64,000 nucleotides of DNA from an uncultured cyanobacterium (GCA_903871775.1 CAIQIA010000026.1:218918-282917), one strand, 5' to 3'; positions 1-9,435 are shown, counted from the stretch's first letter. Notes: generated from the sequence alone by a model not told the origin. Numbers and translations: made by a program.

Positions 1-128
1 GGCAGCTGACCCCCCAGGGCCTCGGCCCGCCGGGGCAGACCTAAGGGCACCGCGAGGAGGGGAACAGCCAGGAGGGGCACGGCCCGCAACCCCCGGCCCA
101 GCAAGCCCAGAACCTCAGCCCGACGCAT
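1..128 (-). CDS. Partial CDS, N-terminus of a probable exported or membrane protein
   Basis: The frame is open from an ATG at 128 to the window edge (42 codons). The start lies two bases beyond the rpmB stop, so it is probably cotranscribed with rpmB. The visible N-terminus has arginines at residues 2-3 followed by a Leu/Val/Pro-rich stretch (LLAVPLLAVPLG), which resembles a signal peptide or signal anchor. The body of the gene lies outside the window, so the family cannot be named. Confidence 0.5.
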   Translation of the reverse strand, partial: MRRAEVLGLLGRGLRAVPLLAVPLLAVPLGLPRRAEALGGQL

Positions 129-130
129 GG

Positions 131-367
131 TCAGCGGCGGGACAGGTCGATGCCCTGCTCACGGGCGAAGGCGCCGAGGCCCTTCTTCTGAACGGTGCGC
201 AGGGCGCGGGTCGACAGGCGCAGCCTCACCCAGCGGTTGCCCTCGGCCCACCAGAGGCGGCGGTCCTGCAGGTTCACCTGCTGCAGCTTGTGGGTGCGCA
301 CGTGGGAATGGCTGACCGCCATGCCGTTGTTGGCGCGCTGGCCGGTGAGTTCACAGACGCGGGACAT
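131..367 (-). CDS. rpmB: 50S ribosomal protein L28
   Basis: Encodes 78 residues, the usual bacterial L28 length. The start [10 protein letters not shown] and the following segment [14 protein letters not shown] are the conserved L28 N-terminus, and the basic C-terminus [13 protein letters not shown] fits a 23S rRNA-binding protein of the large subunit. The first two Cys-containing zinc-ribbon positions of some L28 proteins are only partly kept. An upstream in-frame start at 415 was rejected because the family begins at MSRVC. It sits directly downstream of htpG on the same strand with a 54-bp gap. Confidence 0.96.
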   Translation of the reverse strand: MSRVCELTGQRANNGMAVSHSHVRTHKLQQVNLQDRRLWWAEGNRWVRLRLSTRALRTVQKKGLGAFAREQGIDLSRR

Positions 368-421
368 GACGGTCGCCCTGCTGGGCACAAACACTTGGGT
401 TGACCAGGTTAGCAAAGGGGT

Positions 422-2320
422 TCAGAGTCCCCGCTCCATCAACCGCCCCATCAGGTTGCAGCTGCGCTGCTGGAAACCCGCCAGCTGGTCGGCGGCCAGC
501 CCTCCCACCGCCAGCCGGGCGGTGTCGTAAAGGTGACGACCGAGGTCTTCGGCCAGCTCCTGGCTCGGGGACTGGCCGGTGCCGGTGATGACGGCCCCCG
601 CCTGGAGCCGGAGCAGGCCCTCCACCAACGGATGGCGACGGTTCACCAGCAAGACGTGATGGTCGGGCAGGCCCGGCAACCGCTGGTCCATCAGGGCCCC
701 CATGTCATTGAGGCGGCGCATCTGCTCGGGCAGCAGGATCAGCGCCGCTGGGGCCTCGTCGCCCTTGAGGGCCTGAACCTGCACGGTGACGCGCTCATCG
801 CCGAGGGCCGTGCGGAACAGATCCCGCAGCTTCTCGGAGGCGTCCTTGCCGTCGGCATCACTGAGGCTGCCCTCACTCTCCTGGAGGGAGCTGTCGAGTT
901 CACTGTCCACCCGCTGGAAACGCAGGTCCTGGTGGCGGGCCTCAAGCCAGGGGATGAACTGGGTGTCGATGAGGCTGTCGGCCAGCAGCACCTCGGCGCC
1001 CTGGCCGCGCCAGAGGGCCAGGGCGCCCGCCTGCCCCGCTTCATCGGTGCAGTACAGAACACGCTTGTCGTGGTCGGCCGGCAGGCGCGAGCGGTAGCCG
1101 GCCAGGGTGGTGAAGCGCCGCTCACCGCTCGCAATCGGATCGGGCTGGTCGCCCTCACCGGCGGCCGCCGTGGTGCCGAACAACACCAGCTCGGCCACCT
1201 GATCGGCGAATTTGTCGTCCTCCAGGGCGCCGATCTTGATGAACGGTGCCAGGGACTCCCAGATCTCGGCATAGCGAGCCGGTTCCTCCCGCTGCAGCTC
1301 GCGCAGGCGGTCGGCCACTTTCTTGGCGACGAACCCGCCGATCGAGCGCACCCGCCGGTCGGTCTGCAGGGCCGAACGGCTCACATTGAGGGGGATATCG
1401 GGGGAATCGAGCACCCCTCGCAGGGGCAGGAGGTAGCGGGGAACGACCTCCTTGATCGAGTCACTGACAAACACCTGATTGCAGTACAACCGGATCTCGC
1501 CCTTCTCCCAGTCCCCCCGTCCCGAGAGCTTCGGGAAGTACAGAATGCCCTGGAGGGTGTAGGGGTAATCGGTGTTCAGATGGACCCACAGCAGCGGATC
1601 ACCCTGGAACGGATAGAGATAGCGGTAGAGCTCGATGTAGTCATCATTGCTGAGCTCCCGCGGACTGCGGCGCCAGGGGGCCTGCCGGCGGTTGACCGTT
1701 TCGCCTTCAAGCTGAACCTCAACCGGCAGAAAATCGCAATAGGTGGTGATCAGGGTGCGGATTCTGGAGGGCTCGATGTATTCCTTTTCGTCGTCGAGCA
1801 GATGCAGAATCACATCGGTGCCCGGCTCCTGCCGCTCGGCCGCCTCCAGGGTGAAGCGGGGCGAGCCATCGCAGGTCCAGCGCACGGCTTCGGCACCCTC
1901 GCGGGCACTGCGGGTCAGCAGTTCGACCTGACGGGCGACCATGAAACTGGAGTAGAAGCCGAGGCCGAAGTGGCCGATGATGGCATCGTCTTCGCTCTTG
2001 TATTTCTCGAGAAACTCTTCGGCGCTGGAGAAGGCCACCTGATTGATGTAGCGCTTCACCTCATCGGCGGTCATGCCGATGCCGTTGTCGCTGATGGTGA
2101 GGGTGCCGGCCTCGCGGTCGATGCGGATGCTGATCTGACCTTCGGGGCCCTCGCTGCAGTCCCCGGCCATGGCCGCCATCCGCCGTTTGCTGATGGCATC
2201 GACACCGTTGCTGACCAGCTCCCGCAGAAAGACCTCGTGACCGCTGTAAACGGCCTTCTTGATGATCGGGAAGATGTTCTCGGTATGAATCTGGATCTGG
2301 CCTTCGTCCAGCACCGGCAT
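422..2320 (-). CDS. htpG: Chaperone protein HtpG (Hsp90)
   Basis: A 632-residue cytosolic Hsp90-family ATPase chaperone. The N-terminal GHKL ATP-binding domain shows the Asn-containing helix (LRELVSNGVDAI, residues about 33-44), the DNGIGM motif near residue 78 and the GHFGLGFYS lid glycines near residue 116. The middle domain holds the catalytic arginine region (LNVSRSALQ), and a C-terminal dimerisation domain follows. Length matches bacterial HtpG (about 620-660). The start ATG at 2320 gives MPVLDEGQIQIHTENIFP, a canonical opening. In cyanobacteria HtpG supports heat, light and oxidative stress tolerance. Confidence 0.97.
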   Translation of the reverse strand: MPVLDEGQIQIHTENIFPIIKKAVYSGHEVFLRELVSNGVDAISKRRMAAMAGDCSEGPEGQISIRIDREAGTLTISDNGIGMTADEVKRYINQVAFSSAEEFLEKYKSEDDAIIGHFGLGFYSSFMVARQVELLTRSAREGAEAVRWTCDGSPRFTLEAAERQEPGTDVILHLLDDEKEYIEPSRIRTLITTYCDFLPVEVQLEGETVNRRQAPWRRSPRELSNDDYIELYRYLYPFQGDPLLWVHLNTDYPYTLQGILYFPKLSGRGDWEKGEIRLYCNQVFVSDSIKEVVPRYLLPLRGVLDSPDIPLNVSRSALQTDRRVRSIGGFVAKKVADRLRELQREEPARYAEIWESLAPFIKIGALEDDKFADQVAELVLFGTTAAAGEGDQPDPIASGERRFTTLAGYRSRLPADHDKRVLYCTDEAGQAGALALWRGQGAEVLLADSLIDTQFIPWLEARHQDLRFQRVDSELDSSLQESEGSLSDADGKDASEKLRDLFRTALGDERVTVQVQALKGDEAPAALILLPEQMRRLNDMGALMDQRLPGLPDHHVLLVNRRHPLVEGLLRLQAGAVITGTGQSPSQELAEDLGRHLYDTARLAVGGLAADQLAGFQQRSCNLMGRLMERGL

Positions 2321-2412
2321 GGGTCAGGGGGAAACTCTCCGGACCCTAGGCAGATCCCGAGGCAATCCTCAAGCGCCGGTCGGGGGCGATGACCGAACAA
2401 GCCCCCGGCCCA

Positions 2413-2637
2413 TCAGGAGCGGCGCTGCAGCTCGGCGCGTTCCTCGGGCACGATCGCCCCTTCCACGGGGCAGACCTGCAGGCAGATGCCGCAGTCGATG
2501 CAGGTGTCGAAATCAATCCAGAAGAAGCCCGTGCCCTTGCTGTTGGCCCCCCGGCCTGGGTGGATGCAGGCCACGGGACAGGCATCGACACAGTCGGCAA
2601 TGCCCTCGCACACATTGGTGACGATGGTGTGGGCCAT
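2413..2637 (-). CDS. 4Fe-4S / 7Fe-type bacterial ferredoxin
   Basis: A 74-residue small electron carrier. It opens with MAHTIVTNVCEGIADCVDACPVAC and has a second cluster motif, CIDCGICLQVCPVEG, at about residues 47-61. The second motif CxxCxxCxxxCP is a complete 4Fe-4S ligand set. The first set is CEGIADCVDACPVAC, typical of FdxA/Fdx-like 3Fe-4S/4Fe-4S ferredoxins. The start ATG at 2637 was chosen because upstream codons do not resemble the family and would run into hisZ. It lies between hisZ and htpG on the same strand. The redox partner is not evident. Confidence 0.93.
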   Translation of the reverse strand: MAHTIVTNVCEGIADCVDACPVACIHPGRGANSKGTGFFWIDFDTCIDCGICLQVCPVEGAIVPEERAELQRRS

Positions 2638-2662
2638 GGCTTCGGACAGCAGAACCGGGATC

Positions 2663-3868
2663 CTAGGCAGGGCCCCCCATGACCGGCCCCAGCCATTCGC
2701 AGCGGTCGAGCCCCCGCTCCCGGGCGATGGCGCCGGCGGCCTCGGCATCGGGGCAGGGGGTCGGCCAGAGTTCGGCCCGCACGCCCTGCCGGTGCAGCTG
2801 CTGCAGACGATCCAGAGCCGCCTCCAGGGTCCCCGGCCGACCGAAGGCCACCAGAGAGGCGGCCGCAGGCTGGTCGCCATCGCCCGGCCAGCCGCCGGCC
2901 TCGCTCAGCAGCTGCCGCACCTCCTCGATCGCGAAACAGAAGCCCACCCCCGTGGCTCCGGCCTCCCCAGGGGAGAAGCGGCGCACAAGGCCGTCGTAGC
3001 GGCCACCCGAGGCGATCACCACCGGGGCATGCAGCCCGCGGCAGGCCAGCTCCAGCACCAGGCCGTCGTAGAGAGCGAAGGGCGGCTGGAAGGTGGGGTC
3101 GAGCTGCAGACGGATCTCCAGGGCTGCGGCCTGGCCCTGCACCGAGGTGACGAGGCGCCGGAGATCGGCGGTCACGGGACTGTCCAGGTCACGGCTCAGA
3201 TGGTCGAGCACCGCCAGGGGTTCCCCCCGCAGCTGCAGCAGATCGTCAAGCCGGCGAAGCAAAGACCCGTCGAGCCCGAGCAAAGCCAGACCCAGCCGAT
3301 CGAAGCGGGCGAGGGCCTCGCGCACCGACCGCTGCAGGGGGGCCGCCAGGGGAGCCAGCAGGGGCTGCAGCAGTCCCTGGTGACCGATCAGCAGAGTGGG
3401 GGCCTGGGCGGCCCCCAGCGGCAGGTGACCGGCGGCATCGAGCAGCAGGCGCAGAAGTTCGGCGTCGCCGGCCAGGGACGGAGCCCCCATCAGCTCCACG
3501 CCACTCTGGAGGTCCTCGCGGATGCGCGGCGGTTCGCCCTCCCGGCGTTCGGCCAGAAACCGTGATCCCCGGTAGTGCAGCCGCAGGGGTCGGGGCTGGG
3601 CGGCCAGGCGGCTGCCGGCGGCCCTGGCGATCGAGGCCGTCAGTTCAGGACGCAGGCCCAGGGGCTCGTCGGCCACCACCCGCAGCACCTCGCCACCGTC
3701 AATCGCACCGCCGGCCTCAAGGGTGTCCAGCCGCTCGATGCTCGGGGGCATCACTTCGGCGTAGCCCCAGCGCTGATAGACCTCGGCGAGCCTGTCGGCG
3801 ATCCAGCGGTTCGCTTCGACATCCCGTGGCAGCAGATCGCGGGCACCGGCAGCAGGTTGCAGAGCCAT
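2663..3868 (-). CDS. hisZ: ATP phosphoribosyltransferase regulatory subunit HisZ
   Basis: A 401-residue class II aminoacyl-tRNA synthetase-like protein that activates the short-form HisG in the first step of histidine synthesis. It shows the HisS-like opening (ALQPAAGARDLLP), motif 2-like LHYRGSRFLAERREGEPPRIREDLQ with the HisZ-type Q at residues about 105-127, and a late GGRYDGLVRRF motif. There is no C-terminal anticodon-binding domain, which together with length separates it from HisS. The start MALQPAAG at 3868 matches the family, so an upstream extension was rejected. It ends 25 bp before the ferredoxin gene. Confidence 0.93.
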   Translation of the reverse strand: MALQPAAGARDLLPRDVEANRWIADRLAEVYQRWGYAEVMPPSIERLDTLEAGGAIDGGEVLRVVADEPLGLRPELTASIARAAGSRLAAQPRPLRLHYRGSRFLAERREGEPPRIREDLQSGVELMGAPSLAGDAELLRLLLDAAGHLPLGAAQAPTLLIGHQGLLQPLLAPLAAPLQRSVREALARFDRLGLALLGLDGSLLRRLDDLLQLRGEPLAVLDHLSRDLDSPVTADLRRLVTSVQGQAAALEIRLQLDPTFQPPFALYDGLVLELACRGLHAPVVIASGGRYDGLVRRFSPGEAGATGVGFCFAIEEVRQLLSEAGGWPGDGDQPAAASLVAFGRPGTLEAALDRLQQLHRQGVRAELWPTPCPDAEAAGAIARERGLDRCEWLGPVMGGPA

Positions 3869-3899
3869 GGACCGGCGCGGACAGCAAGCAGGCGGAATC

Positions 3900-4745
3900 C
3901 TATGGAGCGACGGGGAGATAGGTGGCCGGTGGCAGCGGGCGGCACTGGGCCAGGCCGTCCAGCAGTGGCTGCCGCAGGGCCGGGGTGACGGCCACGATGC
4001 GGCCATCCGTCAGGTCGAGGGGCCCACCGTCGTAGGCGCAGACCTCACCACCGGCCGCCAGCACCAGCGCCACACCGGCCGCCAGGTCCCAGGGCTGCAA
4101 CCCCCGTTCCCAGTAGCCATCCAGGCGACCGGCCGCCACGAAGGCCAGGTCGAGGGCCGCCGACCCACCACGACGGACGCCTCGGGTGCGATGGGTGAAA
4201 TGACAGAACTCGGCGTAATTGTTGTCGTCACGCTCGCAGCGGTCGTAGGCGAACCCGGTGACCAGCAGAGCATCCGCGAGGCTGCGGCAGTCGGAGACCT
4301 GCAGGTCGTCGTCGTTGCAGCGGACTCCGAGACCGGGGCCGCCGAGGTAGTGATCGTTCAGGGCCGGGGCGTCAATGGCCCCCAGCACCGGCAGGCCATC
4401 CCGCAGCAGGCCGACCGAGCAGGAGAACAGGGGATAGCCATGGGCGTAGTTGGTGGTGCCGTCGAGGGGATCAACGCACCACTGCAGGGAGCCGTCCGCA
4501 GGGCCGATGCGGCCTCCCTCCTCGGCCAGCACGCCGATCTCGGGGGTCGAGGCCCGCAACACGGCCAGCACAGCGGCCTCAGCCGCCAGGTCAGCCTCGG
4601 TGACCAGATCCCCCGGCCGTCCCTTGGAGCGGATGTCCCGCAGGCGTCCCCAGTGCTGGCGCAGCACATCACCGCCGGCCCGGGCGGCCCGGGAGGCCAC
4701 GGCGAGCAGGAACGCATCGTCGTGCGAGGGAAGCGTGGTCGCCAT
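3900..4745 (-). CDS. Inositol monophosphatase family protein
   Basis: A 281-residue soluble Mg/Li-sensitive phosphatase of the IMPase fold. The metal-binding signature WCVDPLDGTTNYAHG is near residues 88-102, EEGG near 74-77 supplies the upstream acidic ligand, and a C-terminal WDLAAGVALVLAAGG motif near 220 supplies the last aspartate. Such enzymes hydrolyse inositol-1-phosphate and, in some members, histidinol phosphate. Because hisZ lies 31 bp downstream on the same strand, a role in histidine synthesis (HisN-like) is possible but not shown by the sequence. Confidence 0.93.
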   Translation of the reverse strand: MATTLPSHDDAFLLAVASRAARAGGDVLRQHWGRLRDIRSKGRPGDLVTEADLAAEAAVLAVLRASTPEIGVLAEEGGRIGPADGSLQWCVDPLDGTTNYAHGYPLFSCSVGLLRDGLPVLGAIDAPALNDHYLGGPGLGVRCNDDDLQVSDCRSLADALLVTGFAYDRCERDDNNYAEFCHFTHRTRGVRRGGSAALDLAFVAAGRLDGYWERGLQPWDLAAGVALVLAAGGEVCAYDGGPLDLTDGRIVAVTPALRQPLLDGLAQCRPLPPATYLPVAP

Positions 4746-4800
4746 GGATGGTCACTCAGAGAACAGGAGCAGACAGGGAAACGGACGGAGCGGGAACGGG

Positions 4801-5169
4801 TCAGTCGTCGTCCAGCGGCAGCCCCGGGCGCAGACGCCCCCGGGCGAAGGCATGGCCGAACTGGAGCATGTAGACCTCATCTTCGTCCTGGGTCTCGGCC
4901 TCGAGCGGCCCCTCGACCCGGGCGACACAGAGCAGGGCATACCCCTGCTGGCGCAGGGCCGGCGACAAACCGAGGGCCTCGCGCTGGTCCACCGTGCCGT
5001 GGAGCAGCCGCACCGCACAGGCTGTGCAGCAGCCGTTGCGACAGCTGAAGGGGAGGTTGAACCCCACGGCCTCGAGACCCTGCAGAACCAATTCCCCCTC
5101 CCGCAGGTCGGCACTGTGACTCACCCCCTGCTGGCGGTCATGGATGGTGACGCGATGGAACGGGGCCAC
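4801..5169 (-). CDS. 2Fe-2S ferredoxin domain protein
   Basis: 122 residues with a plant-type 2Fe-2S motif, CRNGCCTAC (C-x4-C-x2-C) at about residues 43-51, and the distant fourth ligand in ALLCVA near residue 80. An acidic surface (EAETQDEDE) and a C-terminal tail follow the fold. The start appears to be GTG at 5169 (APFHRVTIHDRQ). It is distinct from the petF-like gene at 33175. The role is probably electron donation to an unidentified partner. It lies 55 bp upstream of the phosphatase gene on the same strand. Confidence 0.88.
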   Translation of the reverse strand: MAPFHRVTIHDRQQGVSHSADLREGELVLQGLEAVGFNLPFSCRNGCCTACAVRLLHGTVDQREALGLSPALRQQGYALLCVARVEGPLEAETQDEDEVYMLQFGHAFARGRLRPGLPLDDD

Positions 5170-5225
5170 GGCAAGGCAGGCGGGCTGTGCTGCTAGGTTG
5201 CCATCTGCACGGTTGGTCCGTGCCT

Positions 5226-5312
5226 GGAGAGGTGGCCGAGTGGTCGAAGGCGCAGCACTGGAAATGCTGTATAGGGGTGACTCTATCGAGGGTTCGAATC
5301 CCTCCCTCTCCG
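5226..5312 (+). tRNA. tRNA-Ser (anticodon GGA)
   Basis: An 87-nt class II tRNA. Acceptor arms GGAGAGG (5226-5232) and CCTCTCC (5305-5311) pair fully with discriminator G at 5312. The anticodon stem-loop GCACTGGAAATGC presents GGA. A long variable arm (TATAGGGGTGACTCTA) is typical of serine tRNAs. The T arm GAGGG-TTCGAAT-CCCTC is perfect. No CCA is encoded. Confidence 0.97.
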
Positions 5313-5400
5313 TTTCCCCTCTCAGGGTCCCCCCATCGTGTCTCGTGCTTCACGGTTCCACTTGAGGGCGGCCGGGTGGGCGTTCTTAAAGCAGCCAAAA

Positions 5401-5420
5401 TGTATGGAAGTGAACATACA
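5401..5420. promoter_or_regulatory. Inverted repeat in the leader of the phosphate-binding protein gene
   Basis: TGTATG (5401-5406) and CATACA (5415-5420) form a perfect 6-bp inverted repeat with an 8-bp spacer, 20 bp before the ATG at 5441. The shape fits a dimeric regulator site near the promoter. The regulator is unknown; a PhoB box could not be recognised with confidence, although CTTAAA lies just upstream near 5394. Confidence 0.35.
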
Positions 5421-5440
5421 GAGATCTGCTGATCCGTCCC

Positions 5441-6487
5441 ATGCCGACAAAGCTGCTGTTCAAGACGGTGCTGGTGCTGGGCACCGCCGTCGGAGTGTCT
5501 CTGCTGGCCGAGGGGCTGAGGGCCCAGACGGGGGCACCGGCCATTGCCATCAGCGGCTCCAGCACCGTGTCGCCGATCACCGAACTGGCGGTGAAGGGAT
5601 TCCAGGCCACCGCTGCCGGCCGGGGCGCGAGCATCGGGCCGGTCGTTGAAAACGGCACCAGCGCCGGCTTCCGGGACTTCTGCGCAGGGCGCACCAGCAT
5701 CAGCAACGCCTCGAGGCCGATCAGCACCAAGGAGCTGAAGGCCTGCGACACCGCCGGCGTCCGCTTCTACGAATTGCCGGTCGCCTTCGATGCGATCACG
5801 GTGGTGGTGAACCCGGCCAACACCTGGGCGCGGTCGATGTCGATCGCCGATCTCAAGCGCCTCTGGAGCCCAGCCGCCCAGGGCAAGGTGACCCGCTGGA
5901 ATCAGGTGCGCAGCGACTGGCCCGACAAGCCGATCCGCCTCTTCGGTCCTGGCAAGGACTCGGGAACTTTTGACTACTTCAACAAGGCGGTGAACGGCGA
6001 CGCGGACGAGTCTCGGAGTGACTATGTCGCCAGCGAGGATGACAACGTGCTCGTCAAGGGTGTCGCCGGCGACTACAACGCTCTTGGCTACTTTGGTTTT
6101 GCCTATTACAAGGCCAACCAGAACAAGCTGAAGCCCATCGCGATCGCTGGCCCCCGCGGAGCCATTCTTCCTTCGGTTCAGACCGTTCAAGATGAGGTCT
6201 ACCAGCCCCTGTCGCGTCCTGTGTTCATCTATGTGAACGAAAAAGCCTACGGCAGCAGCCCCGTGCTGAGGGCCTTTGTCAATCACTACCTCAGCAACGC
6301 TGGTCAGATTGTGGCCCGTGAAGGCTCGGTCCCCCTCTCCAACCGACAGTACGAACTCGTCAAAACAAAACTGCTTCGCCAGATCAGTGGATCTGCCTTC
6401 AGCGGAGATCTGCCGGTGGGCATGACGCTTGGTCAACTGCTGAACCGCAGCATCGATCAGATCAAACGGCCCGAGTTTCGCAGCTGA
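5441..6487 (+). CDS. Phosphate-binding periplasmic protein, SphX/PstS type
   Basis: 348 residues with a signal peptide (KLLFKTVLVLGTAVGVSLLAEG, cleavage near ARAQ/AQT about residue 29). The mature protein has the PstS-type phosphate-binding loop ISGSSTVSPIT and a second loop GPGKDSGTFDYF near residue 172. C-terminal segments (YFGFAYY, LSRPVFIYVN) match the SphX/PstS substrate-binding family. It is transcribed toward the pst operon but separated from it by a terminator, so it is an autonomous second binding protein. Low-phosphate induction is expected for the family but is not proven by a recognised Pho box. Confidence 0.92.
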   Translation: MPTKLLFKTVLVLGTAVGVSLLAEGLRAQTGAPAIAISGSSTVSPITELAVKGFQATAAGRGASIGPVVENGTSAGFRDFCAGRTSISNASRPISTKELKACDTAGVRFYELPVAFDAITVVVNPANTWARSMSIADLKRLWSPAAQGKVTRWNQVRSDWPDKPIRLFGPGKDSGTFDYFNKAVNGDADESRSDYVASEDDNVLVKGVAGDYNALGYFGFAYYKANQNKLKPIAIAGPRGAILPSVQTVQDEVYQPLSRPVFIYVNEKAYGSSPVLRAFVNHYLSNAGQIVAREGSVPLSNRQYELVKTKLLRQISGSAFSGDLPVGMTLGQLLNRSIDQIKRPEFRS

Positions 6488-6523
6488 GGTCCACTGGCCT
6501 GCTATCCAGCAGACTTGCCCATG

Positions 6524-6566
6524 AAAAAGCGGCCACCGTTTGCAACAGTGGCCGCTTTTGTTTTTG
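6524..6566. terminator. Bidirectional Rho-independent terminator
   Basis: A 12-bp perfect stem (6525-6536 with 6548-6559, core GCGGCCAC/GTGGCCGC) is flanked by A-run and T-run on the two sides. The tract therefore gives a U-tail on either strand. It sits between the convergent binding-protein gene (+) and pstB (-). Confidence 0.9.
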
Positions 6567-6607
6567 GTCAGCCTGAGCCGGATTCCCAGCCGGCATCAGC
6601 GCACCCA

Positions 6608-7423
6608 TCAACCGAAACGACCGCTTACATATTCTTGGGTGGCCTGCTGACGGGGGTTATTGAAGATGTTGGCAGTTTCATCAAACTCAACCAGATAGCC
6701 AACCTTGCCCGTTCCACCTTCAACGGCGACAGCGTTGTAGAAAGCGGTCATGTCAGAGACCCGCACAGCCTGCTGCATGTTGTGGGTCACGATGACAATC
6801 GTGAAGTCTTTCTTGAGCTCATGCATGGTTTCTTCCACCTTCAGAGTGGAGATGGGATCGAGGGCCGAGCAGGGCTCGTCCATCAGGATCACATCCGGCT
6901 GGGTGGCAATGGTGCGTGCAATGCAGAGGCGTTGCTGCTGCCCCCCAGAGAGGGAGTAGCCACTCTCCTGAAGCTTGTCTTTGCATTCGTCCCAGACGGC
7001 AGCCCTGCGCAGGGAGCGTTCGACCAGCTCATCCATATCGCCCGTGTAGCCATTGATCCGGGCACCAAAAGCAATGTTTTCGTAAATGCTCTTGGGGAAG
7101 GGGTTGGGACGCTGGAAGACCATCCCAATGCGACGGCGCACCTCAACAGGGTCAACAGCCTTGGCGTAGAGATCCTGACCTTCGTAAATGATCCGCCCCT
7201 TCAGACTGAAGCTGGGGATCAGGTCATTCATGCGATTGAAGCAGCGCAGCACCGTGCTCTTGCCGCAGCCGGAAGGGCCGATGAAAGCCGTGACCTTACC
7301 GCGAGGCACCTCAAGGAAGACACTCTTGACAGCCTCAAAGGCGCCGTAACTGATGGTGACGTCTTCGCAGGTGATAGCCACCTGCTCATCAGGAACATCG
7401 GTGATGTGGGTGGAGAAGGTCAT
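6608..7423 (-). CDS. pstB: Phosphate ABC transporter ATP-binding protein PstB
   Basis: 271 residues and the ATPase of the PstSCAB phosphate importer at the cytosolic membrane face. It shows Walker [10 protein letters not shown] (near residue 50), signature [14 protein letters not shown] (near residue 159), Walker [14 protein letters not shown] and the switch His in [10 protein letters not shown]. Length and the segment [16 protein letters not shown] are typical of PstB. It is the last gene of a minus-strand pstC-pstA-pstB series, 44 bp after pstA, and ends at the bidirectional terminator. Confidence 0.97.
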   Translation of the reverse strand: MTFSTHITDVPDEQVAITCEDVTISYGAFEAVKSVFLEVPRGKVTAFIGPSGCGKSTVLRCFNRMNDLIPSFSLKGRIIYEGQDLYAKAVDPVEVRRRIGMVFQRPNPFPKSIYENIAFGARINGYTGDMDELVERSLRRAAVWDECKDKLQESGYSLSGGQQQRLCIARTIATQPDVILMDEPCSALDPISTLKVEETMHELKKDFTIVIVTHNMQQAVRVSDMTAFYNAVAVEGGTGKVGYLVEFDETANIFNNPRQQATQEYVSGRFG

Positions 7424-7467
7424 GGCTGGAATGGGTGCACGTAGGAAGGTGAGACGGAAGGAATGAC

Positions 7468-8370
7468 CTAGCGCTTGGCCAAGCCGGAAATCCAGCGGGC
7501 GACCAGGTTCATGCCGAGGATCATGAACACCAGCACGAACGAGGCGGCCCAGGCCAGGGTGATCTGGGCCTCGTAGGGCATGATCGCGAAGTTGAAGACG
7601 AGCACCGACATGGTGGCGATCGGCTTGAAGATTCCTTCGGGCCAGAACGGTGAAAAGAGCGCCGTGAAGATCAGCGGGGCGGTTTCACCGGCTGAGCGCG
7701 CAATCGCCAGAACAATGCCGGTGGCGATCGGTGCCACCGCCGAAGGCAGAACCACCTTCATGGTGGTGACGAACTTGGAGGCCCCCACCCCCAGGGAGCC
7801 CCAGCGGAGCTCCTGAGGCACCAGCTTGAGGCCTTCGTCGGTGGTCTTGATGATGGTCGGCAGCATCAGCACAGCCAGGGCCAGACCGCCGGCCACGGCT
7901 GAATAACTGTTACCGAACAGAAGCCGGGTGGCCACCACCAGGCCATAGATGAAGACACCGGCGATGATCGACGGAACGCCGGCCAGAACGTTGGTGCCGA
8001 AGCGGATGAAGTCTGAGAAGCGGTTGCCGGCCCCGTACTCCGCCAGGTAGATGCCGCCGCCGATCCCCACAGGGATGGAGAACAGACAGGAAAGGGCGGT
8101 GACGATGATCGTCCCCAGGAAGGCGTTGGCGATGCCGCCCCCTTCCATCCCCGGGGCGGGAGGCAGTTCGAAGAACATCTGTGGTCGGATCACCGCGATG
8201 CCCTTGATCAGCACGTAGGCAATAACGCAGAACAGCGGGATCAGGACGATCACTGCACACAGGCAGGAGATGATCGTGAGCAGCTGGTTGCCGCGATTGC
8301 GCAGAAGCCCAGGCCGGAAGAACAGATCTGCCGACGGGGAAGGCATGGACGGGGGGGGCAGGGTGGTCAT
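7468..8370 (-). CDS. pstA: Phosphate ABC transporter permease PstA
   Basis: 300 residues with about six membrane segments. The permease EAA-type loop is seen around [21 protein letters not shown], and the segment [16 protein letters not shown] is characteristic of PstA. The ATG at 8370 was chosen because the longer reading would begin at TTG 8406 inside pstC. The chosen start is 4 bp after the pstC stop, implying translational coupling. It forms the channel with PstC. Confidence 0.95.
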   Translation of the reverse strand: MTTLPPPSMPSPSADLFFRPGLLRNRGNQLLTIISCLCAVIVLIPLFCVIAYVLIKGIAVIRPQMFFELPPAPGMEGGGIANAFLGTIIVTALSCLFSIPVGIGGGIYLAEYGAGNRFSDFIRFGTNVLAGVPSIIAGVFIYGLVVATRLLFGNSYSAVAGGLALAVLMLPTIIKTTDEGLKLVPQELRWGSLGVGASKFVTTMKVVLPSAVAPIATGIVLAIARSAGETAPLIFTALFSPFWPEGIFKPIATMSVLVFNFAIMPYEAQITLAWAASFVLVFMILGMNLVARWISGLAKR

Positions 8371-8374
8371 CGTT

Positions 8375-9340
8375 TCAGGAGTACTTGAGGCTGAGACGTT
8401 TGACAATCCACTGGGCGAGAACGTTCACAATGAACGTGATGATCATCAGCACAAGAGCTGCATACATCAGCGCGTGAACCTGCAGTCCGTCAGCTTCGCC
8501 GAACTGATTCGCCAGCAATGCCGAGATTGTGTTGCCAGGAGCAAACCATGAGAGAGTGAAATTGTTCGAGTTGCCGATGATCATCGTCACGGCCATGGTT
8601 TCACCCAGAGCGCGACCCAGGGCGAGCATGACCCCACCGATGATGCCCGAAATGGCCGCCGGCAGAAGCACCTTGAAGATCGAGGTCCAGCGGGTGGCCC
8701 CCACCCCATAGGCCGCCTGGCGAAGATCTGGAGGGACCTGATTGAGGGAATCGCGGCTGATGGCGGTGATGATCGGCAGAACCATGATCACCAGAATCAG
8801 CACCGCCGGCATCACACCGGGGCCGGTGGGCATTGTGCTGAAGAAGGGGATCCAGCCCAGCAGCCGGTGAATCAGCTGCAGCAAGGGCCTCAGCACGGGC
8901 TCGAGCACAAAGATGGCCCAGAGGCCAAGCACCACCGAAGGAATGGCGGCCAGCAGCTCGACCAGGTTGCCGATGATGGTGCGATACCTGGAGGGAATGA
9001 AGTTTTCAGTGAGGAAAATGGCGGTGCCGACGCCGAGGGGGATGGCCAGGAGCAGCGCCAGGGCGGAGGTGAGCAGGGTGCCGTAGATGGCGGTGAAGGC
9101 CCCGAAGTTTTCGGTGCTGGGGTTCCAGGTGGAGTTGACCAGAAAGCCAAGGCCGAACTTGGCGATGGCCTCCCGGGCGTCGAGGGTGACGACAAGGAAG
9201 ATGGCGAAGAGAATGATCGCCACCAGAGCCGCCAGGGCGGTCACCAGAAAGCGGAACGATTGATCGACCAGCTTGTCGCTGGGAGGGCGGTGCCTCAGGG
9301 TGTAGAGCCCCTCGGAGCCAGAGGACGCCATGAATCCCAT
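8375..9340 (-). CDS. pstC: Phosphate ABC transporter permease PstC
   Basis: 321 residues with about six membrane helices beginning near residue 30 (FLVTALAALVAIILFAIFLV). The EAA loop DSLNQVPPDLRQAAYGVGATRW and the segment GRALGETMAVTMIIGN are diagnostic of PstC. It is the first gene of the pstCAB series, separated from the upstream pstS by 185 bp that include a hairpin terminator. A second ATG nine residues in is also possible. Confidence 0.95.
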   Translation of the reverse strand: MGFMASSGSEGLYTLRHRPPSDKLVDQSFRFLVTALAALVAIILFAIFLVVTLDAREAIAKFGLGFLVNSTWNPSTENFGAFTAIYGTLLTSALALLLAIPLGVGTAIFLTENFIPSRYRTIIGNLVELLAAIPSVVLGLWAIFVLEPVLRPLLQLIHRLLGWIPFFSTMPTGPGVMPAVLILVIMVLPIITAISRDSLNQVPPDLRQAAYGVGATRWTSIFKVLLPAAISGIIGGVMLALGRALGETMAVTMIIGNSNNFTLSWFAPGNTISALLANQFGEADGLQVHALMYAALVLMIITFIVNVLAQWIVKRLSLKYS

Positions 9341-9435
9341 GCCGTTGTATTGGCACTCTAAACGGGCACGTTTGTGGAGTCGTTAACCCGAGGGCACTCC
9401 CACTGCAGGTGTTGCGCCACCGTCAAACCCCCGGA

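Noticed and set aside
533..2392. A 619-codon open frame on the plus strand, antisense to htpG
   Set aside because: It mirrors the codon pattern of the real Hsp90 gene and has no recognisable domains. The same applies to other long antisense frames, for example opposite pgi, acs, ribBA and the subtilase; high GC content makes such frames common.
2377..2407. Terminator between the ferredoxin gene and htpG
   Set aside because: GGGGGC/GCCCCC can pair but no T-run follows on the minus strand.
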